From Pseudomonadota bacterium (GTDB taxonomy: Bacteria; Pseudomonadota; Alphaproteobacteria; Acetobacterales; Acetobacteraceae), in NCBI GenBank assembly GCA_021818505.1, contig JAKADX010000008.1:1-64000 (forward strand): a stretch of 64,000 nucleotides of DNA, given 5' to 3'. Below, one piece after another: positions 24,935-33,860 of this stretch (the first letter of the stretch is position 1; each line of letters starts with the position of its first letter). Position numbers and translations under genes: made by a program. Below the pieces are notes generated by a model that worked only from the letters and a program-made list of their open reading frames with translations, made no database searches and had not been told where the DNA came from.

Positions 24935-26607
24935 CCGCCGCTCGCCTCCGCGAAATCCTCCTCCCGGAACTCGCCGGGCGGACGCTCGCTGCGCCCGGCC
25001 TCCAGCCGGCGCAGCTCCACGCGGCGGATCTTGCCGGAGATGGTCTTGGGCAGGTCGGAAAACTCGATGCGGCGGACGCGCTTGTAGGGAGCGAGGCGGG
25101 CGCGCAGGTGACGGAAGATGTCGGCGGCGGTCTCCCGCGACGGCTCGGCGGTGGCGACCAGCGCGACGAACGCCTTGGGCACTGCGAGCCGCAGCGGGTC
25201 TGGAGCCGGCACCACCGCCGCTTCGGCAACCGCAGGATGCTCGATCAGCACGCTTTCCAGCTCGAAGGGCGAGATCCGGTAGTCGGAGGCTTTGAACACG
25301 TCGTCGGAGCGGCCGACATAGGTCAGGTAGCCGTCGGCATCGCGCGCGGCCACGTCGCCGGTGCGGTACACGTCGCCGGTGACCGGCACGATGCCGCCCG
25401 CTTCGTCCAGATAGCCGCGCATCACGCCGGCCGGACGTGGCTCCAGCGCGATGCACACCTCGCCTTCATCGGCGTCGCGGTCCTCGGCATCCAGCAGCCG
25501 GATGCGATAGCCGGGCAGCGGCCGACCCATCGAGCCGGGCTTGAGCGGCGCCCCGGGCGGGTTGCCGATCTGCGCCGTGGTTTCAGTCTGTCCGTAGCCG
25601 TCGCGGATGGTCAGGCCCCAGGCGGCGCGCACGCGCTCGATCACTTCGGGATTGAGCGGCTCGCCGGCGCCGGTGACTTCGCGCAGGCTGACGCGCATCG
25701 CGGCGAGATCCTGCTGGATCAGCATCCGCCACACGGTCGGTGGCGCGCACAGCGTCGTCACGCGATGCGCGGCGATCGCCTCCAGCAATCCGGGTGCGGA
25801 AAAGCGCGGCTGATTGTGGATGAACACAGTCGCGCCGGCATTCCAGGGTGCGAAGAAGCAGCTCCACGCATGTTTCGCCCAGCCGGGCGAGGAGACATTG
25901 AGATGCAGGTCGCCGGGTTGCAGCCCCAACCAATACATCGTGGACAGAGCGCCCACCGGATACGAGACATGCGAGTGCAACACCAGCTTCGGCTTCGCCG
26001 TGGTGCCGGAGGTGAAGTACAGAAGCAGCGGGTCATCGCCACGCGTCACGCCCTCCGGCACGAAGCGCGCATCGGCGTGTAGCAGTTCGGCGTAGTCGGT
26101 GCAGCCGGGCGCGCCGCCCACAATTACGCGCGGGATGGTCAGGCCGGCGAGCTTGCCGGCGTCGTCCGCGCCGGCGACGATCGCGCGCACCCTGGCCCGC
26201 GCCACGCGCTCGGCGATATCCGCAGGCGGCAGCAGCGTGGTCGCCGGCACCACGACCGCACCCAGCTTCATCGCCGCCAGCATCACCTCCCACAGTGGCG
26301 CGACATTCCCGAGCATCAGCATGATCCGATCGCCGCGCGCGACACCCAGCGCGCGCAGCCCGTTGGCGACGCGGCTTGAATGCTCGGCGAGTTCGGCGAA
26401 GGTCAGTTCCGCGGCACCCGGCCCTGTGATGCGCAGCGCTGGGCTGCCGGCGCTGTCGCCGCCCGCCAGTTCAGCGTCGAACCAGTCCAGCGCCCAATTG
26501 AATTCCGGCAGCTCCGGCCAGCGGAATCGCGCATAGGCGGTCGCATAATCGCTGCGGTGCGCCAGCAGCAGGTCGCGCGCCGCCTTGAACGTCGCGGTTC
26601 CCGTCAT
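24931..26607 (-). CDS. AMP-forming acyl-CoA synthetase (ANL superfamily)
   Basis: 558 residues. The adenylation motif [19 protein letters not shown], the GYGQTETT motif and the regulatory lysine region [14 protein letters not shown] are intact. The N-terminus ([12 protein letters not shown], then FNWALDWFD) is typical of the acetyl/medium-chain synthetase-like branch. Its position between mmsB and ivd suggests it activates branched short-chain acids such as isovalerate or isobutyrate, or a related intermediate; this is inference. Overlaps both neighbours by four bases (ATGA), so translation is probably coupled. Confidence 0.9.
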   Translation of the reverse strand: MTGTATFKAARDLLLAHRSDYATAYARFRWPELPEFNWALDWFDAELAGGDSAGSPALRITGPGAAELTFAELAEHSSRVANGLRALGVARGDRIMLMLGNVAPLWEVMLAAMKLGAVVVPATTLLPPADIAERVARARVRAIVAGADDAGKLAGLTIPRVIVGGAPGCTDYAELLHADARFVPEGVTRGDDPLLLYFTSGTTAKPKLVLHSHVSYPVGALSTMYWLGLQPGDLHLNVSSPGWAKHAWSCFFAPWNAGATVFIHNQPRFSAPGLLEAIAAHRVTTLCAPPTVWRMLIQQDLAAMRVSLREVTGAGEPLNPEVIERVRAAWGLTIRDGYGQTETTAQIGNPPGAPLKPGSMGRPLPGYRIRLLDAEDRDADEGEVCIALEPRPAGVMRGYLDEAGGIVPVTGDVYRTGDVAARDADGYLTYVGRSDDVFKASDYRISPFELESVLIEHPAVAEAAVVPAPDPLRLAVPKAFVALVATAEPSRETAADIFRHLRARLAPYKRVRRIEFSDLPKTISGKIRRVELRRLEAGRSERPPGEFREEDFAEASGG

Positions 26608-27500
26608 GTCGCCTCCGATCGCGCCATGCGTGCGAGCCAGGGAAAGACGGCCGAGAAATCGCGCCCGCCCTCGCCTGCCTCGACGAGCGCCTGATACAGC
26701 CGCGCCGCGTGCGCGCCGAGCGGCGTCGCGGCACCCGCCGACGCCGCTGCCTGCTGAGACAGGCCGAGATCCTTGAGCATCAGCGCGGCGGCAAATCCGG
26801 CAGCATAGTCGCGATTGGCCGGCGAGGCCGGCACCGGGCCGGGCACCGGACAGTAGGACGTGAGTGACCAGCACTGTCCCGAGGAGACGCTGGCGATGTC
26901 GAACAGCTTCTGCCGGTCCAGGCCGAGCTTGTCGGCGAGAACAAAAGCTTCCGCAGTGACGATCATCTCGACGCCGAGCATCATGTTGTTGCAGATCTTC
27001 GCCGCCTGCCCCGCACCCGCGCCGCCGGCATGGACGACGTTGCGCCCCATCGTGCGCAGCAGCGCCTCGGCACGCGCAAAAGCGCTGTCCGGGCCGCCGA
27101 CCATGAAGGTCAGCGTGCCGGCTGTCGCCCCGCCGACGCCGCCGGAGACCGGCGCATCCAGCATGTCCAGCCCCGCCGCCGCCGCCGCCGCCCCCACCGC
27201 GCGGGCGCTCTCCACGTCGATGGTCGAGCAGTCGATCAGCAACGGCCGCGCCGACGCCACACGCGCGATGATGCCGCCAGCGCCGAGATAGGCCGCGCGT
27301 ACGTGCTCGCCGGCCGGCAGCATGCTGATGACTGCTTCGGCGCCGGCGAGCGCGTCGTCACGGGTCGCGGCCGTCGCGCCACCGAATTCCTGCATCGCCT
27401 GCGCGGAGATGTCCCAGCCGCGCACGTCATGCCCGGCGCGCGCGAGATTCAGCGCCATCGGCCTTCCCATGTTCCCAAGGCCGAGGAAGGCCACGCGCAT
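26604..27500 (-). CDS. mmsB: 3-hydroxyisobutyrate dehydrogenase
   Basis: 298 residues. Oxidises 3-hydroxyisobutyrate to methylmalonate semialdehyde with NAD in valine degradation. N-terminal Rossmann motif GLGNMGRPMALNLARAG, substrate block DAPVSGGVGGATAGTL and catalytic Lys168 in GQAAKICNNMM. ATG 27500 overlaps the upstream stop by one base (TGATG); a GTG one codon earlier is also possible. It lies directly after isobutyryl-CoA dehydrogenase, fitting the valine pathway, though enoyl-CoA hydratase and HIBYL-CoA hydrolase are not in the window. Confidence 0.93.
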   Translation of the reverse strand: MRVAFLGLGNMGRPMALNLARAGHDVRGWDISAQAMQEFGGATAATRDDALAGAEAVISMLPAGEHVRAAYLGAGGIIARVASARPLLIDCSTIDVESARAVGAAAAAAGLDMLDAPVSGGVGGATAGTLTFMVGGPDSAFARAEALLRTMGRNVVHAGGAGAGQAAKICNNMMLGVEMIVTAEAFVLADKLGLDRQKLFDIASVSSGQCWSLTSYCPVPGPVPASPANRDYAAGFAAALMLKDLGLSQQAAASAGAATPLGAHAARLYQALVEAGEGGRDFSAVFPWLARMARSEAT

Positions 27501-28645
27501 CACGCGGCCTCCAGCAATTTGCGAGCGATGATGACGCGCATGATCTCGTTGGTTCCCTCCAGGATGCGATGCACGCGCAGGTCACGCAGATAGCGTTCGA
27601 CCTGATAGTCACGGATGTAGCCGTAGCCGCCATGCAGTTGCAGCGCTTCATCGCAGATGCGGAAGCATACATCGGTCGCATACCGCTTCGCCATCGCGCA
27701 GCGCATCGTGGCGTCGGCATCGCCGGCATCCAGCGCCACGGCGGCACGATGCACCATCAGCCGCGCCGCCTCCAGGTCGGTCGCCATGTCGGCGATCTTG
27801 AACTGGAGCGCCTGAAACTCCGACAGCGTGCGGCCGAATGCGCGGCGCTGCTGCACATAGGCGAGCGCGAGATCGAGGCAGGCGCGCGCCCCGCCCAGCG
27901 AGCAGGCGGCGATGTTGATGCGCCCGCCGTCCAGCCCCATCATCGCAATGCGGAAGCCCTCATCCTCCGCGCCGAGCCGGTTGGCGACCGGCACGCGGCA
28001 ATCGGCGAAGTTGACCAGCGCGGTCGGCTGGCTGTTCCATCCGAGTTTCTTTTCTGGCGCGCCGAAGCTCAGTCCAGGCGTGTGCTTATCGACGATCACG
28101 CAGGATATCCCGCGCGGCCCCTCGCCGCCGGTACGCACCATCGTCACGTAGAGGTCGGAACGGCCGCCGCCGGAGATGAACGCCTTGCTGCCGTTGAGCC
28201 GGTACTGCGCGTTGCCCTCCGCCGTCGCGCGCGTCACCAGCGCCGCGGCGTCGCTGCCGCTGCCCGGTTCGGTCAGGCAGTAGCTGGCGAAATGCTCGCA
28301 GGTGAGAAGGCGCGGCAGGAAGCGCGCCTGCTGCTCGGCATTGCCGAAGCGCGCGACCATCCAGGCGACCATGTTGTGGATGGTCAGGAACGCCGCCGTG
28401 GACGGGTCCGCCGTCGCCAATTCCTCGAAGATCAGCGCCGCGTCCAGGCGCGTCAGCCCCGCGCCACCCAGCGCCTCCGGCACATAGATCGCGGCAAAGC
28501 CGAGGGCGGCGGCCTCTCGCAGCGCCTCGGCAGGAAAATGCCGCTGCTCGTCCCAGGCGGCGGCGTGCGGGGCGAGGCGGTCGCGGGCAAAGGCGCGCGC
28601 GGTCGCCACGAACGCCGCCTGGTCCTCATTCAACCCAAATTCCAT
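27500..28645 (-). CDS. Isobutyryl-CoA dehydrogenase (ACAD8-like)
   Basis: 381 residues. FAD acyl-CoA dehydrogenase acting on isobutyryl-CoA in valine breakdown. The catalytic base is Glu363 in ILEGTNEIMR, and the GLDGGRINIAACSLGGA block is characteristic of the ACAD8 branch. The active-site region SYCLTEPGSGSDAAAL is intact. ATG 28645 (MEFGLNEDQ) has a GGAGCG ribosome site; the in-frame start eight codons upstream lacks one. First gene of the operon with mmsB, the synthetase and ivd. Confidence 0.92.
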   Translation of the reverse strand: MEFGLNEDQAAFVATARAFARDRLAPHAAAWDEQRHFPAEALREAAALGFAAIYVPEALGGAGLTRLDAALIFEELATADPSTAAFLTIHNMVAWMVARFGNAEQQARFLPRLLTCEHFASYCLTEPGSGSDAAALVTRATAEGNAQYRLNGSKAFISGGGRSDLYVTMVRTGGEGPRGISCVIVDKHTPGLSFGAPEKKLGWNSQPTALVNFADCRVPVANRLGAEDEGFRIAMMGLDGGRINIAACSLGGARACLDLALAYVQQRRAFGRTLSEFQALQFKIADMATDLEAARLMVHRAAVALDAGDADATMRCAMAKRYATDVCFRICDEALQLHGGYGYIRDYQVERYLRDLRVHRILEGTNEIMRVIIARKLLEAA

Positions 28646-28694
28646 CAGGACGCTCCTGCCCGGCCGCAACTAAGCGAGCGGGAAGCGCCCGGCG

Positions 28695-29558
28695 TCAAGC
28701 CGCCCCGCCGCGCGTCCCCTCCGCCGGGGCGGCGGCCGGGCGGGCGGCGGCGCGCTGCACCTGCTCGGCGAGGCGCTGGCAGGTTTCCAGTTCGCCGACA
28801 TCGTGCGAGCAGAAGATCGTCACCGCGTCACGCTCGCGCGCCGCGAGATCACGCAGCCGCTGCTGCGTCAGTCGCCGCGCCGCGCCGTCGGTTTGCACCA
28901 GCCATTGCAGGGCGCCGAGGGCCGCCGGGCAGCGCGGATGCTGCGGGTGCATCTCAGCGCGGTCGAAATAGGCATCGCCGGCATGCAGCAGCCAACGCCC
29001 GCCGTCACGCACGGCGACACCGCAATGCCCCGCCGAATGACCCGGCAGCTTCACCATCTGGATGTCCGCCGGCAGGCCCTTCAGCGCCCGCACCGCCGGG
29101 AAGCCGAACCAGTCCTCGCCCTCGGGCCGATATTCCTGCCACTTCGCCACTGCGCGCCATTGCACCGGGCGATAGCGGCGGCGAGCCACGAAGCCGCGGC
29201 GATGCCGCGCCGCCGCAGCCTCCTCGGCCAGCACGTGCACCGTGGCGGCGGGGAAGTCGCTGACGCCGCCCGCGTGATCGAAGTCGAGATGCGTCAGCAC
29301 GATGTGGCGCACCTCGGCCGGCTTGAAGCCGAGCTCGCGCACCTGCTCCAGCGCCGTGTCCAGTGGCTCGAAGCGAATGCGGCCGAACCGGAGAGCCAGG
29401 CGGGAGAGCCGCGGGCGGGGGCGGGCCATGTCCTGGCTGCCGAAGCCGCTGTCGACCAGCACCAGCCCCTGGTCGGTCTCGATCAGCAGACAGTGGCAGC
29501 CCAACGCCGGCCCGCCGATCGGGCGGAACGAGCCGCAGTTGAGGTGATGGACGCGCAT
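28695..29558 (-). CDS. MBL-fold metallo-hydrolase (lactonase-like)
   Basis: 287 residues. The metallo-beta-lactamase signature [10 protein letters not shown] (HxDxDH) carries the metal ligands, with further ligands in [10 protein letters not shown] and LHAGDAYFD, and the final His in FCSHD. The overall plan resembles N-acyl homoserine lactonases and related esterases, but the substrate cannot be assigned. The last 25 residues are an Ala/Arg-rich tail. Divergent from the DnaJ-like gene with a 78-base gap; separate from the acyl-CoA dehydrogenase operon downstream. Confidence 0.85.
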   Translation of the reverse strand: MRVHHLNCGSFRPIGGPALGCHCLLIETDQGLVLVDSGFGSQDMARPRPRLSRLALRFGRIRFEPLDTALEQVRELGFKPAEVRHIVLTHLDFDHAGGVSDFPAATVHVLAEEAAAARHRRGFVARRRYRPVQWRAVAKWQEYRPEGEDWFGFPAVRALKGLPADIQMVKLPGHSAGHCGVAVRDGGRWLLHAGDAYFDRAEMHPQHPRCPAALGALQWLVQTDGAARRLTQQRLRDLAARERDAVTIFCSHDVGELETCQRLAEQVQRAAARPAAAPAEGTRGGAA

Positions 29559-29636
29559 GGCCGTGCTGACGCTCCAGGGTCGCCGCGGGTTCCGCCACCC
29601 CTCCCACGGTCAAACGCCCTCGTCTATGTTTCTCAC

Positions 29637-30518
29637 ATGGCAGACCCGTATGAAACCCTCGGCGTCCGGCGCGACGATTCCGAGGAAACGATCCGCAAGG
29701 CGTATCGCAAGCTCGCGAAACGCTACCACCCCGACCTCAATCCCGGCGACAAGCAAGCGGCCGAGCGGTTCAAGGCCATCAACGCGGCCAATGACATCCT
29801 CTCCGACAAGGAAAAGCGCGCCCGCTACGATCGTGGCGAGATCGACGCCGAGGGGCACGAGACCGCCGCCGCCCATGCCGGCGCGTGGCGGCAGTATGCC
29901 GGGGCCGAGCCCTATGGCGGCGGGGCCGGCCACGGCTTCTCGGCCGAGGATCTGGAAACCCTGTTCGGCCATGCCTTCGGCGAGGGCCTGGGCGGCGGGC
30001 GTGGGCGGGACATGCACTATTCGCTGACCGTCAGCTTCCTGGAGGCAGCGACCGGCGCGGTGCGGCGCGTGACGCTGCCCGATGGGCGCACGCTGGACGT
30101 GACCATTCCGCCCGGCGTGCATGACGGTCATGTGCTGCGGCTGCGCGGCCAGGGGCGGCACGGCGTCCGCGGCCCGGCCGGCGATGCGCTGGTGGAGATC
30201 AGCGTCGCCCCGCACCGGCTGTTCCGCCGGGAGGGCGACGATATCGTGATCGACCTGCCGATCACGTTGCAGGAGGCGGTGCTGGGCGGCACGATCGAGG
30301 TTCCGACAATCAAGGGTCGCGTGCGCCTGACCGTCCCGGCCGGCTCGGGCGATGGCACGCGGCTGCGGCTGAAGGGGCGCGGCATCGCTGGCGGGCATCA
30401 ATACGTGGTGCTGCACCCCGTACTGCCACCGGGCGAGGAGCCGGCGCTCGCCGCCTTCCTGCGTGAGTGGCAGCCGGCCCATCCGTTCAACCCGCGCGCC
30501 GGGCTGGAGGAGGTATGA
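29637..30518 (+). CDS. cbpA: DnaJ-type cochaperone of the CbpA class
   Basis: 293 residues. J domain at 1-67 with the HPD tripeptide at 31-33 ([12 protein letters not shown]). A Gly-rich linker follows, then two C-terminal beta domains ([20 protein letters not shown] and [21 protein letters not shown]). The zinc-finger domain of DnaJ is absent, as in CbpA. It stimulates DnaK ATPase and delivers clients in the cytoplasm. The adjacent CbpM gene supports the assignment. ATG 29637 (MADPYETLG) is the natural start. Confidence 0.93.
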   Translation: MADPYETLGVRRDDSEETIRKAYRKLAKRYHPDLNPGDKQAAERFKAINAANDILSDKEKRARYDRGEIDAEGHETAAAHAGAWRQYAGAEPYGGGAGHGFSAEDLETLFGHAFGEGLGGGRGRDMHYSLTVSFLEAATGAVRRVTLPDGRTLDVTIPPGVHDGHVLRLRGQGRHGVRGPAGDALVEISVAPHRLFRREGDDIVIDLPITLQEAVLGGTIEVPTIKGRVRLTVPAGSGDGTRLRLKGRGIAGGHQYVVLHPVLPPGEEPALAAFLREWQPAHPFNPRAGLEEV

Positions 30519-30841
30519 TGCGGCTGGCCGGCGTCATCGCGTTGGTGCCGCAGGTGACGGCCCCGGAGCTTGAGGACTGGATAGGCCGCGGCTGGGTGCT
30601 GCCGGCCGGCGATTCGCCCGACTGGGTGTTCGCCGAGATCGATGTGGCGCGCGTCCGCCTGCTCAGCGAGCTGCGCCACGAGCTGGGCGTGGAGGCGGAG
30701 ACGCTGCCGCTGGTGCTCGCCCTGCTCGACCGGCTCTATGACCTGCGCTCCGCGCTGGACGCGATGCTGGCGGCGGCTGGAACCCTTCCGCCGCCGCAGC
30801 GGGAGGCGCTGCTGGCCGCGCTGCACCTGCGATTGGGCTGA
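30518..30841 (+). CDS. cbpM: Chaperone modulator CbpM
   Basis: 107 residues of the MerR-HTH_2-like CbpM fold, an inhibitor that binds the J domain of CbpA. Visible features are the helix-rich core with DWVFAEIDVARVRLLSELRHELGV and the later LVLALLDRLYDLRSALDAML. The sequence TATGATG contains two in-frame ATGs. ATG 30518 is preferred because the GGAGGAGG ribosome site ends too close to the one at 30515. It overlaps the cbpA stop by one base. Confidence 0.85.
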   Translation: MRLAGVIALVPQVTAPELEDWIGRGWVLPAGDSPDWVFAEIDVARVRLLSELRHELGVEAETLPLVLALLDRLYDLRSALDAMLAAAGTLPPPQREALLAALHLRLG

Positions 30842-30851
30842 CCTGGATCAA
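30838..30851 (+). promoter_or_regulatory. Possible FNR/FixK-type site before the CBS-BON gene
   Basis: CTGAC-CTGG-ATCAA matches TTGAT-N4-ATCAA at eight of ten positions, with a perfect right half-site. Its centre is 67 bases before the ATG at 30912, leaving room for a class II promoter. CBS/BON and stress proteins are often in FNR/Anr regulons. No strong -10 was identified. Confidence 0.35.
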
Positions 30852-30911
30852 TGCGCGACCCGCGCACGGCTGCTGTTGTGGCTGTCACGAGAGAAGCTGG
30901 AGGACCAGACC

Positions 30912-31616
30912 ATGAACGCCGCCGACATCATGACCCGTGACACCGTCACGGTGACCCCCGAGACCCCGGTGCCCGATCTCGTGCGCATGTTGCTCGCACG
31001 CGGCATCAGCGGCGCCCCGGTGGTGGACAAGGACGGCGTGCTGGTCGGCATGGTCACCGAAGGTGACCTGGTGCGCCGCGCCGAACTCGGCACCGAGCGC
31101 AAGCGTGGCGCCTGGGCGTCGTTTTTTACCGGCACGGCAGTGCTGGCGCGGGAGTATGTGCGCAGCCACGGACTGACGGTCAGCGACGTGATGACGCAGG
31201 GCGCGGTGGCGGTCGCACCCGACACCCCGCTTAATGAGATCGCCGACGTCATGGAAGGCCGCCGCGTGCGCCGCGTGCCGGTGGTGCAGGACGGCAAGGT
31301 GGTCGGCATCGTCAGCCGCGCCAACCTGCTGCGCGCCTGGGCGTCACTGTCGGGCGCGGCGAAGCCGGCCAGCGCCGACGATACCGCCATCCGCGACGCG
31401 CTGCTCACTGAACTGTCGCACCAGGCCTGGAGCCGGCGGCCGGAGAACAGCGTCGTGGTCGATGGCGGCGTGGTGCATCTGTGGGGCCTCGCAGGCACCG
31501 AGGAAGAAAAGCGCGCCCTGGAACTCGCCGCCACCCGCACGCCGGGCGTCAAGTCGGTCGAGAGCCACATCGTCGTGCTGACGGCGGAACCCTATCCGCT
31601 CCTGCTCGGCGCCTGA
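30912..31616 (+). CDS. Tandem-CBS plus BON domain protein
   Basis: 234 residues. Two CBS motifs (about 5-60 and 90-145; ADIMTRDTVTVTPETPVPDL and SDVMTQGAVAVAPDTPLNEI) form a Bateman module that usually binds adenosine nucleotides. A C-terminal BON domain (about 165-230; SVVVDGGVVHLWGLAGTEEE) suggests contact with membranes or other proteins. It is a cytoplasmic sensor-type protein without an output enzyme domain. GGAGGA precedes ATG 30912. Its 3' end overlaps the convergent TPR gene by 25 bases. Confidence 0.9.
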   Translation: MNAADIMTRDTVTVTPETPVPDLVRMLLARGISGAPVVDKDGVLVGMVTEGDLVRRAELGTERKRGAWASFFTGTAVLAREYVRSHGLTVSDVMTQGAVAVAPDTPLNEIADVMEGRRVRRVPVVQDGKVVGIVSRANLLRAWASLSGAAKPASADDTAIRDALLTELSHQAWSRRPENSVVVDGGVVHLWGLAGTEEEKRALELAATRTPGVKSVESHIVVLTAEPYPLLLGA

Positions 31617-33022
31617 GCCGCGAAGGCAGCGAGCTCGCCGGCCACGGCTGCGATCAGCGGGGTCCAGGCGCGCGGCTCGGGCTGGCGGAACAACCGCAGG
31701 CTCGGATACCAGGGGCTGTCGCCGCGCGCCATCAGCCAGCGCCAATCCGGCGCGTACGGCAGCATGATCCAGGCCGGCCGCCCGAGCGCGCCGGCGAGGT
31801 GGCCGAGCGAGGTATCGACGCAGACCAGCAGATCGACATGCTGCAGGATCGCGGCGGTGTCGTCGAAATCCCTGATTTCCGGGTCGAGCACGATCAGCGG
31901 CGCCTGCCCCTTCCAGCCGGCCGCCTGCGCCACCGCCGGGCCTTTCTGCAGCGCCAGCAGCGCGATGTCGGGGACGGCGCCGAACGGGGCCAGCATGTCG
32001 AGCGCGATCGAGCGGTTGCGGTCGTTGTTGTGCGTCGGCCGCCCGGCCCAGGCGATGGCAATCCGCTTCTTGCCCGCCGGCACCAGCGCATCCAGCCGCG
32101 CGCTCCAGTGCGCGACGCGATCCGGCAGCGCGCGGAAATACGGGGTGGTGTCCGGGATCGACCCGACGCGCGTGCCGGCCAGCCGCGGCAGACCGGAGAA
32201 CGGGCAGTAACAGGCGAAGGCCCCCGCCTCGTCCCAGCGAGAGAAATAGGTGGGACCGGGGAAATGCCGCTCCAGCAGCGGCTTCATCTCGCCGCTGGTG
32301 GCGACTGTCACTTCCGCCGCCCGCTCGATCGCCCAGGGCAGGAAGCGGGCGAACATGATGACATCGCCGAAGCCCTGATCGGCGACCAGCAGCAGCCGCT
32401 CGCCGGGACCGAGCCGGCGCCCATCCCATTGCGGCCGGTCGGTCTTGGGCATCAGCGGCTGGGCGCCCGAGATCTGGTATCGCCACTCGTACTCTTCCCA
32501 GCCTTCCTGGAGGTCGCCGACCAGCAGCAGGGTCTGGCCCAGGCGCATGTGCGCCTCCGGCAGATCGGGCTTGAGCGCGATGGCGCGGCGGGCGGCACGC
32601 ACGCACAGATCGGTCTCCAGCCGCTCGTAGCGGAGCATCGCCTCATTGAAATGACCGACCGCGTCGGTCGGCGCCAGCGCCTGCGCGCGGCGGATCAGCT
32701 TCAGCCCGTCATCCAGCCGGCCAAGAAGCCGGTACACCTCGGCAAGGTTGCAAAGCTGGCGCGGCGCGGCGGCGCCGGCGGCCATCGCCTGCTCCATGAG
32801 CGCCGCCGCTTCCTCCCCGCGCTCGCGCTTGAAGGCGATGTAGCCTTTCAGGTGCAGCGATTCGCCGTGCCGAGGCGTGGCGGCGAGTACGTGGTCCAGC
32901 AGCCGTTCGGCGGCGTCGTAACGGCTGGCATCGACATATTCGCGCACGACCGCCAGCAACTCGGCGATCGGCACCGGCACGGTCGGGGCAGTGGGCGCGG
33001 GCAGCGGCGTGACGGCGCTCAT
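31592..33022 (-). CDS. TPR protein with glycosyltransferase-9-like domain
   Basis: 476 residues. The N-terminal third is tetratricopeptide repeats (residues about 15-165, with LHLKGYIAFKRERGEEAAAL, NLAEVYRLLGRLDDGLKLI and EAHMRLGQTLLLVGDL). The rest resembles the TPR-linked glycosyltransferase family found in alphaproteobacteria, with LLLVADQGFGDVIMFARFLP, IAIAWAGRPTHNNDRNRSI and VCVDTSLGHLAGALGRPAW. The last two blocks resemble heptosyltransferase nucleotide-sugar sites. Target is unknown. ATG 33022 follows GGGAAG; the 50-residue upstream extension is Arg/Gly-rich and rejected. Confidence 0.85.
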   Translation of the reverse strand: MSAVTPLPAPTAPTVPVPIAELLAVVREYVDASRYDAAERLLDHVLAATPRHGESLHLKGYIAFKRERGEEAAALMEQAMAAGAAAPRQLCNLAEVYRLLGRLDDGLKLIRRAQALAPTDAVGHFNEAMLRYERLETDLCVRAARRAIALKPDLPEAHMRLGQTLLLVGDLQEGWEEYEWRYQISGAQPLMPKTDRPQWDGRRLGPGERLLLVADQGFGDVIMFARFLPWAIERAAEVTVATSGEMKPLLERHFPGPTYFSRWDEAGAFACYCPFSGLPRLAGTRVGSIPDTTPYFRALPDRVAHWSARLDALVPAGKKRIAIAWAGRPTHNNDRNRSIALDMLAPFGAVPDIALLALQKGPAVAQAAGWKGQAPLIVLDPEIRDFDDTAAILQHVDLLVCVDTSLGHLAGALGRPAWIMLPYAPDWRWLMARGDSPWYPSLRLFRQPEPRAWTPLIAAVAGELAAFAAQAPSRSG

Positions 33023-33168
33023 CCGGCTGGCTTCCCTCGCGGCTTCGTGCGCGCCTGCTACACCAAGCGCGCCCGCGAAACCAGCGTTTGCCGGAGGTGA
33101 CCGGCGCCGACGGCCGATCCGGCCGCGGAGAGGGACTTGCGGACCATCTGGCCCCGCCGCGCGGTCGC

Positions 33169-33804
33169 TCATGGTCTCGCGGTCAGCGCCGCGCGCAGTT
33201 CGGCGGCAAGCTTCCCGGCATCCGCATCCGAGGGCAGCAGCGCGCGGAACTTTCCGGCCGGGTCCATCAGGTAGAGAAACGTCGAGTGGCTGACGAGATC
33301 GGCGCCCGACTCTTCGTGCTTCGCAGGCGCATAGTACACGCGGTACGCCTTCGCCGCCGCGGCGATCTGGGCGTCGCTCCCCGTCAGCCCGGTGATACGC
33401 GGATCAAAGTTCGCCAGATAGGTCGCGAGCCGCCCCGGCGTGTCGCGTGCGGGATCGACGGTGATGAAGAGCGGCGCGATTTTGCCGGCCAGCGGCCCCA
33501 GCTTGCTCAACGCGCCCGCCATCTTCTGCAGGGTCAGCGGGCATTCGTCCGGACAGTTGCTGTAGCCGAAGAACACCAGCATCCATCGCCCGCGATAGTC
33601 CGCGTCCGTGACCGCCCTCCCCTTGTCGTCGGTCAACCGGAAGGGGCCACCGAGCGAAATGCCACCCGCAACCGCAACCGCTTCTCCCGCCGCATTCGCG
33701 GTTCGCTGCCCCTGCGGGCGCAGCGCCAGCACCACGATCGCGAGGCCCAGCAGCACGATCAGGCCGAGCGACGCCCAGCGGATGATGCGAAGTGTTCGAG
33801 CCAT
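33169..33804 (-). CDS. SCO1/SenC-family copper chaperone
   Basis: 211 residues. An N-terminal membrane anchor (residues 10-28) puts the thioredoxin-like domain in the periplasm. Copper ligands Cys84 and Cys88 (NCPDECP) and His173 (VSHSTFLYL) are all present. SCO proteins deliver copper to cytochrome oxidase CuA or act as thiol reductases. ATG 33804 (MARTLRII) is preferred; a GTG at 33864 overlapping the DsbD stop (GTGA) would add 20 residues. Last gene of the copper cluster. Confidence 0.92.
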   Translation of the reverse strand: MARTLRIIRWASLGLIVLLGLAIVVLALRPQGQRTANAAGEAVAVAGGISLGGPFRLTDDKGRAVTDADYRGRWMLVFFGYSNCPDECPLTLQKMAGALSKLGPLAGKIAPLFITVDPARDTPGRLATYLANFDPRITGLTGSDAQIAAAAKAYRVYYAPAKHEESGADLVSHSTFLYLMDPAGKFRALLPSDADAGKLAAELRAALTARP

Positions 33805-33860
33805 GGAGTTCGGGCCTTCAGCAGCAGGTCGGTGATTGTGAGGGTCTGCGGGCATCGCGA

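Noticed and set aside
26608-26874. N-terminal 89-residue extension of the acyl-CoA synthetase
   Set aside because: It is inside mmsB in another frame and has antisense-like composition; ATG 26607 overlaps the mmsB stop as ATGA.
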